Shown: in pieces, positions 35,368 through 44,627 of the stretch
How positions within the stretch are numbered: position 1 is the first letter of the stretch
Layout: every line of letters begins with the position of its first letter
Assembly: GCA_903862505.1 (NCBI GenBank)
Contig: CAIOYQ010000169.1
Span: 1-47,044, forward strand
Length of the DNA: 47,044 nucleotides
Source of the DNA: an uncultured Bacteroidota bacterium
Lineage (GTDB): Bacteria; Bacteroidota; Bacteroidia; Chitinophagales; Chitinophagaceae
Direction of reading: 5' to 3'
Position numbers and translations under genes: made by a program
Notes under the pieces: model-generated
Database searches by the model: none
What the model saw: the letters and a program-made list of their open reading frames with translations, nothing else
What the model was told of the DNA's origin: nothing

Positions 35368-37686
35368 ATGTGGTATCGTTTGGGCCAAAAAATAGTAAAA
35401 TACAAAGTGGCTAGCTTATTCATTTTGACAGCTGCAACACTTGTAATGGGATATTTTGCATCGCAAATAAAATTAAGCTATGAATTTACGAAGGCCATTC
35501 CCGAAGACAATGAAAAGTTCGTTATCTATAAGAAGTTTGTACAACAATTTGGGGTAGATGGCACTACCATGGTGGTGGGTTTTCAAACCGATAGTTTATA
35601 TACCCCTAAGAAATTCAACGAATTAGTACAATTACAAAAAAATATTAAAGCCATACCTGGAGTCACAGAAGTATTAGGTATTCCTTCTTCCTATAATTTA
35701 AGTAAGGATACGCTGGCAGAAAAATTTAATGCAACTAAAATATTTGATGCTAGTTATACCAATGACAGCAGCTTACAAGCGCATAAAGCCATATTTGAGC
35801 AATTGCCTTTTTATCAAAGCTTACTATACAATCCTAAAAGTCATGCTTATATCATGGCTATTAGCTTTATTCCAGATTCAATAAATAGTGGTGCTCGTTC
35901 ACAAATCATTAAAACACTAACCACGCAAATTGATAACTTTAGTAAGTCTACTCAATTGGAGATGCATTTGAGCGGACTTCCTTATATCAGGACGATATTA
36001 GCGGATAGAATAAAAAAAGAAATGATTTGGTTTTTATTTGGCTCTTTATTGTTATGTGCCATTACTTTATTCTTATTCTTCAGGTCCTTTTCGGCGATGC
36101 TCATGAGCTTGGCTGTAGTAGCAATGGGGGTGATATGGAGCTTGGGTACCATGGTGTTAATGGGTCAAAAAATTACTTTGTTAACTGCGCTTATTCCGCC
36201 ATTAATTGTGGTAATTGGGATACCAAATTGTATTTATTTTTTAAATAAATACCACACTTCTTTTAAAGAAACGCAGGATAAGGAAAAGGCCATTATAAAT
36301 ATGGTAGGAAGAATGGGTATTGTGACTTTGTTTTGTAATATAACTGCAGCGATTGGTTTTTTTGTTTTCGCCTTTACTAAAAGTCCTTTGTTAAAAGAAT
36401 TTGGATGGGTATCAGGATTAAATATCATAGCCTTATTTTTCATAAGTTTATTTTTTATTCCACCTGTCTTGACTTATTTAAAAGTACCACAACCAAAGCA
36501 TGTAAGATATCTTGATAACAAATTTTTAGAAAATGTATTGGTTAAAATTGAACGTTGGACTTTTGTGCATACTAAATGGGTATTTGGTATTACTATTGTT
36601 TTGGTAATGGTTTCCATTTTTGGGTTGGTGAACATCAAAAAAGAAGCTTTTATTGTGGACGACCTGCCTAAAAAAGATAAATTATATACCGATCTTAAAT
36701 GGTTTGAGCAAGAAGGGGGTGGGGTAATGCCTTTAGAATTTATTATTGATACGAAAAAGAAAAATGGGTTATTACGCAGTAAGGCATTAGAAGACATTGA
36801 TCAATTACATACTTATTTACAATCTCAACCAGAGCTTGGCAAGCCACTGGGCTTATTAGAAGGGCTTAAGTTTGCGAAGCAGGCTTTTTATGACGGAGAT
36901 AGCGCTTCTTTTACTACGCCTTCTGGAACTGAACTAGCATTTTTAGGGACCTACTTAAAAACAAAGACAACGAATACACAAGTAAAAAATAATCCTACAC
37001 AGATGTTGAATAAGTTCTTGGATAAGGACAAGCAATTTACTAGGGTGAGCGTAAATATGAAAGACATTGGTAGTGCCGCATTGCCTGTTTTCTTGAAAAA
37101 AGTAGATAGTGCCACAAAGGTTATTTTTGATTCTAGCAAATACAATATTGTGATCACAGGAAGTAGTGTAACATTTTTAGAAGGCAGTAATTTTATTGTA
37201 AAAGGGTTAGGTGAATCTATATTCTGGGCATTCTTATTAATTGCCTTATGTATGATTTTCTTATTCCGATCTTTTCCCATACTAATGTGTTCATTAATAC
37301 CCAATTTGGTACCCTTATTAATAACGGCGGGTATGATGGGGTGGTTAGGCATTTCACTAAAACCTTCTACTGTATTGGTTTTTAGTGTTGCCCTGGGAAT
37401 TGCTATTGATGTAACCATCCGATTTTTAGTAAACTATAAACAAGAGTTACCCCATTTAAACAATCAAGTGAATATTACCTTGGTTCAAACTATAAAGCAT
37501 ACAGGAATTAGTATTATATATACTTCCTTGGTATTGGTGGCAGGGTTTGTTATTTTTTGCTTTAGTGATTTTGGTGGAACCAAAGCCTTGGGTTGGTTAA
37601 CATCCTTAACACTTGTAGTAAGTACTTTAACAAACTTAATATTGTTACCGGCCTTGATAAAAACGTTTATTAAGCAAGGAAAATAA
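35368..37686 (+). CDS. MMPL/RND superfamily exporter (HAE3-like)
   Basis: Two-fold repeat of large periplasmic loop plus TM clusters, e.g. LTALIPPLIVVIGIPNCIYFLNKYH and FSVALGIAIDVTIRFLVNYKQ. Confidence 0.9.
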   Translation: MWYRLGQKIVKYKVASLFILTAATLVMGYFASQIKLSYEFTKAIPEDNEKFVIYKKFVQQFGVDGTTMVVGFQTDSLYTPKKFNELVQLQKNIKAIPGVTEVLGIPSSYNLSKDTLAEKFNATKIFDASYTNDSSLQAHKAIFEQLPFYQSLLYNPKSHAYIMAISFIPDSINSGARSQIIKTLTTQIDNFSKSTQLEMHLSGLPYIRTILADRIKKEMIWFLFGSLLLCAITLFLFFRSFSAMLMSLAVVAMGVIWSLGTMVLMGQKITLLTALIPPLIVVIGIPNCIYFLNKYHTSFKETQDKEKAIINMVGRMGIVTLFCNITAAIGFFVFAFTKSPLLKEFGWVSGLNIIALFFISLFFIPPVLTYLKVPQPKHVRYLDNKFLENVLVKIERWTFVHTKWVFGITIVLVMVSIFGLVNIKKEAFIVDDLPKKDKLYTDLKWFEQEGGGVMPLEFIIDTKKKNGLLRSKALEDIDQLHTYLQSQPELGKPLGLLEGLKFAKQAFYDGDSASFTTPSGTELAFLGTYLKTKTTNTQVKNNPTQMLNKFLDKDKQFTRVSVNMKDIGSAALPVFLKKVDSATKVIFDSSKYNIVITGSSVTFLEGSNFIVKGLGESIFWAFLLIALCMIFLFRSFPILMCSLIPNLVPLLITAGMMGWLGISLKPSTVLVFSVALGIAIDVTIRFLVNYKQELPHLNNQVNITLVQTIKHTGISIIYTSLVLVAGFVIFCFSDFGGTKALGWLTSLTLVVSTLTNLILLPALIKTFIKQGK

Positions 37687-37696
37687 TGTAATGCCC

Positions 37697-38845
37697 TTAT
37701 TTAAGTATGCTTGCCAATTTGTCTTGCAAAGCTTGTCCTCTTAGTTCCTTAGCAATGATAATACCGTTGGTGTCTATCAACACATTGTATGGTATGCCGC
37801 TAAATTGGTAGGTGCTTATAACGGTACTTTCCCATTTTTTCAAATCGCTGATATGTTGCCAATTTAATTTGTCTGCAATTATTGCAGCCTGCCAATCGGC
37901 TTTATTGTCGTCCAAGGATACGCCAAGCACCGTGAATTTTTTATTCTTATATTTCTCAAAGGCACTCACCACATTTGGATTTTCTGCTCTACAAGGGCCA
38001 CACCAACTCGCCCAAAAATCCACTAATACATATTGCCCCTTTAAACTACTTAATGTAATTATTTTTCCCGTCGCATCCGACATGGCTATTTCTGGTGCAG
38101 GTTGTCCAATAGACAATGGGGTTGATGTTGTATTCGCTTGTATTTGATTGGTTAAAGTAGCTACAAATTTTGCCAACAAAGCAGATTTTGTTTTTTCCGC
38201 TGCTGCTTTTGCATAGGCCAACACCTGAGAAGTTTCCATGGAACGAAGGCTTACTCCTAAAATATATTGGATGACAATAGGATTATCGTTTTCAGTCAAA
38301 GATTTTTGAATATAATTGTTGATATCGGTAATTTTCAAAAACTGTTCTTTTTGGGTTTGATCAATCTTTGCAGGATCTCCGTTTGTCTTTTGTAATCCTT
38401 GTAGTTTATCTACGGTTGCAAAGAATGATTCGTCTTTGATTCTATATGCTTTAAGGAATTGATTCAAAGCTTCACTCCCTTTTGACCCTTTAATAGTATA
38501 GGATTCATAATTATTAGGATCTGCGTTCACTTGAATATTTTTCTCATCATTGATGAGTAATATTTCAAATCCATTTTCATATTCATTTTCAATGGCTAAA
38601 CGATATAAGCCTTCTTCTTTTGCCAAAAAACTAAAATTAAATTTTCCATCCTCATTTAATGTAATTGTATCTAAAGTAACATTCGCACCATTTTCAAACT
38701 TGAGTTCTTGTAAAATAAGTTTTTGTTTACCAGCATTTTGAATAGTGCCGGATATAGAATAACGTGCTTCAGTGTTTTTCTGTGAACAGGACACAAAGGT
38801 CACAATACTAAATAAAACCACGCATAAGATATTTTTACGATTCAT
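37697..38845 (-). CDS. TlpA-like thioredoxin-fold lipoprotein with N-terminal DUF4369-like domain
   Basis: Lipobox TFVSCSQ; YSISGTIQNAGKQKLILQEL; VDFWASWCGPCRAENPNVVSAFEKYK. Confidence 0.92.
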   Translation of the reverse strand: MNRKNILCVVLFSIVTFVSCSQKNTEARYSISGTIQNAGKQKLILQELKFENGANVTLDTITLNEDGKFNFSFLAKEEGLYRLAIENEYENGFEILLINDEKNIQVNADPNNYESYTIKGSKGSEALNQFLKAYRIKDESFFATVDKLQGLQKTNGDPAKIDQTQKEQFLKITDINNYIQKSLTENDNPIVIQYILGVSLRSMETSQVLAYAKAAAEKTKSALLAKFVATLTNQIQANTTSTPLSIGQPAPEIAMSDATGKIITLSSLKGQYVLVDFWASWCGPCRAENPNVVSAFEKYKNKKFTVLGVSLDDNKADWQAAIIADKLNWQHISDLKKWESTVISTYQFSGIPYNVLIDTNGIIIAKELRGQALQDKLASILK

Positions 38846-38854
38846 ATTTGAAAT

Positions 38855-40300
38855 TTAAGATGATAATTTTTGTTCTAATAGTTGAGTTGTTTTTTGGGGA
38901 TCAGCCGTTCCCTTACTTTTCTTTTTGACTTCACCCACAAATAATCCAATTAATCCCCTTTTCCCTTTCTTATATTCAGCTACTTTTTCTGGATTTGCGC
39001 TTAGTACTTCGTCAATCCAATTTGCAATGGATTCGCTGGATTGCGTTTGAATTAAATTATTTGCCTTAGCATATTCGCTGGGTGATTGGGGCTGTTCCAT
39101 GACGGCTTTAAACACTTTATTGCTAGCCACCGAAAAATTGAGTTGCCCCGCTTCCACTAAATTAAAAAGTTCCACTAAATAAGGCAGGGAGCCCTCTATA
39201 TCCGAATACCCTAGCGCTTTTTCATTTAAATAGGCTCGGATAGGGCCAAGCATCCAATTAGCTGCTGCTTTATAATGCTTTGTTTGTTGAGTGAGTTTGA
39301 TAAAAAAATCAGCTTCTCCTTTATGCTCGCACAATTGTTCGGTATCATATGCCGACAATCCAAAGGCTACTTTCCATGCTGCTTTTAATTCGTTTGGTAA
39401 GCTTGGTAAGGCTGCTTTAATGGAGGCAATGTATTCATCGGTTAAATGAAAAGGGGCTAAATCAGGATCGGGGAAATATCTATAATCATTGGCGTCTTCC
39501 TTGTCTCGTATCGAAAATGTTGTGTCATTGCTTGCATCAAAGCTCCTAGTTTGCTGAATAATAGTGCCACCCGTTTCTATTAATTGAATGAGTCGCTCAA
39601 TTTCAAATTCTATTGCTTTTTTAATATTACGGATAGAGTTTAAATTCTTTACTTCTACCCTGGTGCCTAAAACAGGGTCACCTTTTAATCGAATCGAGAT
39701 ATTGGCATCACATCTTAAGCTACCTTCTTCCATATTCCCATCACAAACAGCTAGCCAACGAACTAGCTTACGCACTTCTGTTACAAATAAAAATGCATCT
39801 TCTGCGGAATGTATGCATGGCTCAGTGACTAGTTCAATTAAAGGGGTGCCTGCACGATTAAGGTCAATTAAAGTATTGATAGGGGAAATATCATGAATGC
39901 TTTTGCCGGCATCTTCCTCTAAATGAATTCTATTTAATTGTATACTTTTTTCACCATTGGCTGTATTGATGACAATATTGCCACCTACGCAAATTGGAGT
40001 GGTGTGTTGAGAAATTTGATATCCTTTTGGTAAGTCGGGGTAGAAATAGTTTTTACGTGCAAAATAGTTTTCCTGTGCAATGTTACATCCGCAAGCCAAT
40101 CCCATTTTTATTGCATATTCTATCGCCTTGGTATTTGTCTTGGGTAAAGTGCCTGGATGACCCAAGGTGATTGGACTTACATGAGCATTAGGGGCTGCTC
40201 CAAAACGAGTGGCATCACCGCAAAACAATTTGCTTTCGGTAGACAATTGTGCGTGTATTTCAAGACCAATAACTGCTTCGTATTTTCCCATGTTCAACAT
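38855..40300 (-). CDS. gatB: Asp/Glu-tRNA(Asn/Gln) amidotransferase subunit B; start 40300 or 40291
   Basis: KYEAVIGLEIHAQLSTESKLFCGD, GHPGTLPKTN, RKNYFYPDLPKGYQISQ, DANDYRYFPDPDLAPF. Confidence 0.96.
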   Translation of the reverse strand: MLNMGKYEAVIGLEIHAQLSTESKLFCGDATRFGAAPNAHVSPITLGHPGTLPKTNTKAIEYAIKMGLACGCNIAQENYFARKNYFYPDLPKGYQISQHTTPICVGGNIVINTANGEKSIQLNRIHLEEDAGKSIHDISPINTLIDLNRAGTPLIELVTEPCIHSAEDAFLFVTEVRKLVRWLAVCDGNMEEGSLRCDANISIRLKGDPVLGTRVEVKNLNSIRNIKKAIEFEIERLIQLIETGGTIIQQTRSFDASNDTTFSIRDKEDANDYRYFPDPDLAPFHLTDEYIASIKAALPSLPNELKAAWKVAFGLSAYDTEQLCEHKGEADFFIKLTQQTKHYKAAANWMLGPIRAYLNEKALGYSDIEGSLPYLVELFNLVEAGQLNFSVASNKVFKAVMEQPQSPSEYAKANNLIQTQSSESIANWIDEVLSANPEKVAEYKKGKRGLIGLFVGEVKKKSKGTADPQKTTQLLEQKLSS

Positions 40301-40304
40301 ATTG

Positions 40305-40312
40305 CAAAAGTA
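40305..40312 (-). promoter_or_regulatory. Candidate -7 box (TACTTTTG) for gatB
   Basis: TAnnTTTG on the minus strand, 4 nt before ATG 40300 and 13 nt before ATG 40291. Confidence 0.5.
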
Positions 40313-40351
40313 CAAGAAAAGGGGCATTTTACCCCATTATCCCAGGGGCAT

Positions 40352-40386
40352 AAAAAAGCCCTCCAGTGTGACTAGAGGGCTTTTTT
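40352..40386. terminator. Intrinsic, potentially bidirectional terminator after the PDZ gene
   Basis: AAAAAAGCCCTC-CAGTGTGACTA-GAGGGCTTTTTT. Confidence 0.9.
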
Positions 40387-40418
40387 ATAAAAATGTTATA
40401 TGATTTAGATTTCCGCTT

Positions 40419-41636
40419 TTATAAATCAGCGGTTTTTAGTTTTTTTGGAATTTTAACTTCAATATTTTTTCTCTCTCCACCTCGTTGTACTGTAAATTTT
40501 AAAGTTTGACCTTCTTGAATGAATTCCCATTTAAGGTCATTCACGTCAGTTACTTTTTTATCATCAAACATTACAATAATATCATTTGCTTTAAATCCTG
40601 CTTTTTCAGCTGGGGATGCTTCATTTACACTTTTCACTTTTACACCCTCGCCGGTTTCAAGATCTTCAATAGAGATACCTAATTTTGGTTTTCTGTTCAA
40701 CTGACCTGTTAAACCGTCCAAGCTTCGCAATTCTGGCATTTCAAAATTAAAATCATTGGATGGGCTAATGCTGAAACCTCTTCGCAAATTATTAGGCATC
40801 ATACCATTGGGTGCGTTGAAATAGATATTATTATTGGATGCAACATTTTTATTTTTTTCTAAAACAGCAGTTGTCTTCTTTTCCTTCCCCTCTCTTAAAT
40901 ATGTAATGTTTACTTTCTCTTCCGGTTTAAATTCGCCCACGGCTTCGTACAATGTGTTAGGGCCATCAATTATTTTATCGTTTAATTTTGTAATGATATC
41001 TTTTTCTTTTAATCCTGCTTTTTGAGCGGGACTCGCTTCTGAAACTGAATTGATAATTGCACCCTTTGTATTTTCTGCTGCTTCGGTCATGACCCCGAGG
41101 AATGCCGTATTCATTGGAGGTGGGGGAGGCGGAGGGGCTATCATGTCTTCAGCTCCCAATTCAATTTCCTCTAATTCAATATTATTGTTTCTACCACTGT
41201 CGCCATTTATGATGATGGTTTCTCCACCTTTATCTCCTTTCGTAATGATCACTTTCCCTCTTCTAATAATTCTTGGATCATTTTTATCGGCAGGCACTCC
41301 ATTAATAGTAACTTGGTCACCATTTATCACAACCGTCATGTTTTCAGTACTTTCTAATTTTCCAGCCTTTGCTTTTTTCTTAGAAGTAATTTCAATAACA
41401 CCATTACTACCTTGCTCGCCATACTTATCTTTAGCCAACGTGCCTTTCAATACGTTTACGGATTGAATATCATTGGGGGACATGCTATTCAATTTTGATT
41501 GATCTGTTACCACACCATCAACCACCACCATTGGTTTTGTAGTGTCTTTACTATCTTTTCTAATCACCACTTCTTGTGCATTTAGCGTGCATTGCATTAT
41601 GACAAGCAGGCTCATTCCTAGCATTATTTTTTTCAT
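40419..41636 (-). CDS. Secreted two-PDZ protein with TonB-plug-like N-terminal segment
   Basis: Signal peptide; MVVVDGVVTDQSKLNSMSPNDIQSVNVLKGTLAKDKYGEQGSNGVIEITSKK; PDZ-like GAIINSVSEASPAQKAGLKEKDIITKLNDK and GVKVKSVNEASPAEKAGFKANDIIVMFDDKKV. Confidence 0.85.
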   Translation of the reverse strand: MKKIMLGMSLLVIMQCTLNAQEVVIRKDSKDTTKPMVVVDGVVTDQSKLNSMSPNDIQSVNVLKGTLAKDKYGEQGSNGVIEITSKKKAKAGKLESTENMTVVINGDQVTINGVPADKNDPRIIRRGKVIITKGDKGGETIIINGDSGRNNNIELEEIELGAEDMIAPPPPPPPMNTAFLGVMTEAAENTKGAIINSVSEASPAQKAGLKEKDIITKLNDKIIDGPNTLYEAVGEFKPEEKVNITYLREGKEKKTTAVLEKNKNVASNNNIYFNAPNGMMPNNLRRGFSISPSNDFNFEMPELRSLDGLTGQLNRKPKLGISIEDLETGEGVKVKSVNEASPAEKAGFKANDIIVMFDDKKVTDVNDLKWEFIQEGQTLKFTVQRGGERKNIEVKIPKKLKTADL

Positions 41637-41740
41637 AGATAAAATTTATACGAATTAATTGGTAGGGCAAATGTATGAAAATATTTTAACTACGAATTAA
41701 TTCGCAAATGTTAATTTTCTAAAAAAATTTAGCCATCAAA

Positions 41741-41777
41741 AAAAGCCTTAAACTTCAAAATGAAAATTTAAGGCCTT
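41741..41777 (-). terminator. Intrinsic terminator for alaS
   Basis: Minus-strand AAGGCCTTAAATTTTCATTTTGAAGTTTAAGGCTTTTTTT. Confidence 0.75.
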
Positions 41778-41807
41778 GATTATCAAATAATTATATTAAA
41801 AATACTA

Positions 41808-44504
41808 TTAAGTAATCATATTTTTAATGATATCCAGAACTTTATCTAATTGTGTTGCATCCTGACCACCTGCTGTGGCCAGTGTTTTTTGACCACCACC
41901 TCCCCCTTTAATAAGCGGCGCTATTTTCTCTTTAATAATTATAGGGGCTTGCCAGTTTTTACTAGTCACTAAGTTTTCGCTAATGGATAATGCGATATTC
42001 GCTTTACCCCCAGATTCTGCAGTCAATACAACCACCGATGTTGTATGTAACGCGCCAAGTTGTTGTGCTAGTTTTTTTAAATTTTCGGCATTGCTCATTT
42101 TTAAATGAACACCCATGAAGTGAATATCATTAATGGTTACAAATGATTGTTGATGGGTTTCAAATAATTCATTTAATAATAAGGCCTCTTGGCTCTCTAA
42201 TTTTTTACTTAATTCTTTCTGACTTCCTTGAAGCGCTGCAATGGTATCATTCAATACATCTACGCTTGAGTTTTCATTCCATTCAGGTGCTGTGAATTGA
42301 GTATTCATTTTTGCCGCAATTCCTGCGCAAGCTTCTGTTAACTGTATAATTTGTTTATGCAGTTTTTCATTTACTTGTGTTAAGTATTTTGAAGCAGCCG
42401 CACCCACCACTGCTTCAATCCTTCTGACACCCGCTGCTACAGAAGCCTCTGCTTTTAAAATAAAGTTTCCAATTTCGCCGGTATGACCTACATGGGTACC
42501 CCCACACAATTCAATAGAGTAGGCTGGATCCATAATCACTACCCGTACTTTATTACCATATTTTTCACCAAACAAAGCCATCGCACCGAATGCAATCGCA
42601 TCGTCTTTACTCATTTCATTAATTACTACGGGTACGTTTTCTTTAATTTTATCATTCACTATTTTTTCTACAGAGGCAATTTCGGTATCCGTCATTTTTG
42701 CAAAATGAGAAAAGTCAAAACGTAATTGTTCGGCATTTACCAAGCTTCCTTTTTGTGCTACATGGTGTCCCAAAACGCTTCTTAATGCAGCATGTAATAA
42801 ATGTGTTGCAGAGTGATGCTTGGTGGTATTCGCTCTTAGGGTTTCATCTACATTCGCTTTCACTTTAGTCCCGATAGTTTTAGGTAAGCTATCTGTAAAA
42901 TGAATGAATAAATTATTTTCCTTTTTAGTATCCGTAACAGCAATCACAGAACCATCTTCAAAAGTGAATGTTCCTTTGTCACCCACCTGACCTCCACTTT
43001 CTGCATAAAATGGAGTGGTCGCTAAAATCCATTGGTAACCCTCTTTTCCTTTGGCTTTTACATTTCTATATTTGACGATATTGGTATCGGCCTGTGTTTG
43101 CGTATAGCCAATAAATTGAGTTGGTACATCTTCGCCCACTAAAATCCAATCTCCGGTATCTACTGCAGTAGCTGCTCTACTTCGATCTTTTTGTTGTTGC
43201 ATTTCATTTTCAAAACCAGCTTCGTCTACTTCTAATTCATTTTCACTTCCAATCAATCGGGTTAAGTCAACAGGAAATCCAAAAGTGTCAAATAATTCAA
43301 ATACTAACTTGCCTTCAATGCTTGAACCCTTTTTATGTGACCCAATAATATCATCCATTCTTTTTAGTCCTTTTTCCAAGGTTCTTAAAAATCCTTCTTC
43401 CTCCTCTTTTACAACTTTACTTACAAATTCTAATTGAGCATTTAATTCTGGGAATACATTTTCAAATTGTTTTGCAAGGGTTGGCATTAATTGATGTAAC
43501 AAAGGATGCTTATAATCCAAATAGGAATAATAATATCTTACTGCTCTTCTTAATATTCTTCTAATTACATAACCAGCACCTGTGTTGGAAGGTAATTGAC
43601 CATCGGCAATAGTGAAGGCAATGGCGCGAATATGATCTGCAATCACTCTAAAAGCAACTGCTTCTTTTGTATCACTAAAATCATAGTTCTTTCCAGTAAT
43701 TTGTGCAACTAATTCTATGGTACCCGTGAATACATCGGTATCATAATTGCTTTTCTTTCCTTGAATCACGCGCACTAATCTTTCAAAGCCCATACCGGTA
43801 TCCACATGCTTAGCAGGTAAGGGTTCTAGGCTACCGTCTTTCTTACGATTATATTGGATAAATACATTGTTCCATATTTCTATCACCTGAGGATGATCCT
43901 TATTCACTAAATCTCTACCCGATATTTTTGCAATTTCTTCCTCCGATCTCATGTCCACATGAATTTCACTACAAGGGCCACAAGGACCTGTGTCACCCAT
44001 TTCCCAAAAATTATCTTTTTTATTACCGTAAATAATTTTTTCATCAGTCACCCATTTCCTCCATTCTTCTAATGCGATACTAGAGGAAGGTAAATTTTCT
44101 GCAGGATCTCCTTCAAATACAGATACATATAAACGGGCAGGATCTAATTTATACACCTTAGTTAATAATTCCCAACTCCATTCAATGGCTTCTGGTTTAA
44201 AATAATTTCCAAAACTCCAATTGCCCAACATTTCAAACATGGTATGATGATAGGTGTCCACACCCACTTCTTCTAAGTCATTGTGCTTTCCACTAACGCG
44301 TAAGCATTTTTGGGTATCCGCAATTCTTGGATGTGTAGGCGCCTGATTACCCAAGAAAAAATCTTTAAACTGATTCATGCCGGCATTGGTAAAAAGTAAT
44401 GTCGGATCGTTTTTAATTACAATAGGTGCAGAAGGAACAATGGCATGTCCTTTGGATGCAAAAAAATCTAAAAACTGTTGTCTAATTTCTGAACTGGTCA
44501 TCAT
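41808..44504 (-). CDS. alaS: Alanine--tRNA ligase
   Basis: FTNAGMNQFKDFFLGNQAPTHPRIADTQKCLRVSGKHNDLEEVG, HHSATHLLHAALRSVLG, IELCGGTHVGHTGEIG, LIKGGGGGQ. Confidence 0.98.
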   Translation of the reverse strand: MMTSSEIRQQFLDFFASKGHAIVPSAPIVIKNDPTLLFTNAGMNQFKDFFLGNQAPTHPRIADTQKCLRVSGKHNDLEEVGVDTYHHTMFEMLGNWSFGNYFKPEAIEWSWELLTKVYKLDPARLYVSVFEGDPAENLPSSSIALEEWRKWVTDEKIIYGNKKDNFWEMGDTGPCGPCSEIHVDMRSEEEIAKISGRDLVNKDHPQVIEIWNNVFIQYNRKKDGSLEPLPAKHVDTGMGFERLVRVIQGKKSNYDTDVFTGTIELVAQITGKNYDFSDTKEAVAFRVIADHIRAIAFTIADGQLPSNTGAGYVIRRILRRAVRYYYSYLDYKHPLLHQLMPTLAKQFENVFPELNAQLEFVSKVVKEEEEGFLRTLEKGLKRMDDIIGSHKKGSSIEGKLVFELFDTFGFPVDLTRLIGSENELEVDEAGFENEMQQQKDRSRAATAVDTGDWILVGEDVPTQFIGYTQTQADTNIVKYRNVKAKGKEGYQWILATTPFYAESGGQVGDKGTFTFEDGSVIAVTDTKKENNLFIHFTDSLPKTIGTKVKANVDETLRANTTKHHSATHLLHAALRSVLGHHVAQKGSLVNAEQLRFDFSHFAKMTDTEIASVEKIVNDKIKENVPVVINEMSKDDAIAFGAMALFGEKYGNKVRVVIMDPAYSIELCGGTHVGHTGEIGNFILKAEASVAAGVRRIEAVVGAAASKYLTQVNEKLHKQIIQLTEACAGIAAKMNTQFTAPEWNENSSVDVLNDTIAALQGSQKELSKKLESQEALLLNELFETHQQSFVTINDIHFMGVHLKMSNAENLKKLAQQLGALHTTSVVVLTAESGGKANIALSISENLVTSKNWQAPIIIKEKIAPLIKGGGGGQKTLATAGGQDATQLDKVLDIIKNMIT

Positions 44505-44528
44505 GTATCGGAATTTTAAGCTATTTCT

Positions 44529-44564
44529 TCCTTAAAAAGCTATATTTGTAAAGTTTTTTAAGGA
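44529..44564. repeat. Inverted repeat TCCTTAAAAA-N16-TTTTTAAGGA around a promoter box
   Basis: Perfect 10-bp arms (44529..44538, 44555..44564) flanking TATATTTG at 44541..44548. Confidence 0.6.
44541..44548 (+). promoter_or_regulatory. Candidate -7 box (TATATTTG) for the M23 gene
   Basis: TAnnTTTG match inside the loop of the inverted repeat. Confidence 0.45.
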
Positions 44565-44627
44565 GCTTCAAAGGTAAGGAAATAGGCTCTTTTTTAATGA
44601 TTTAGATCCAATAATCAGGCAAGCGAA

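Noticed and set aside
36951-37418. Minus-strand 155-aa ORF
   Set aside because: Antisense to the RND exporter gene.
41050-41466. Plus-strand 138-aa ORF with GGGGGGG
   Set aside because: Antisense of the PDZ gene; the Gly run mirrors the poly-Pro linker.
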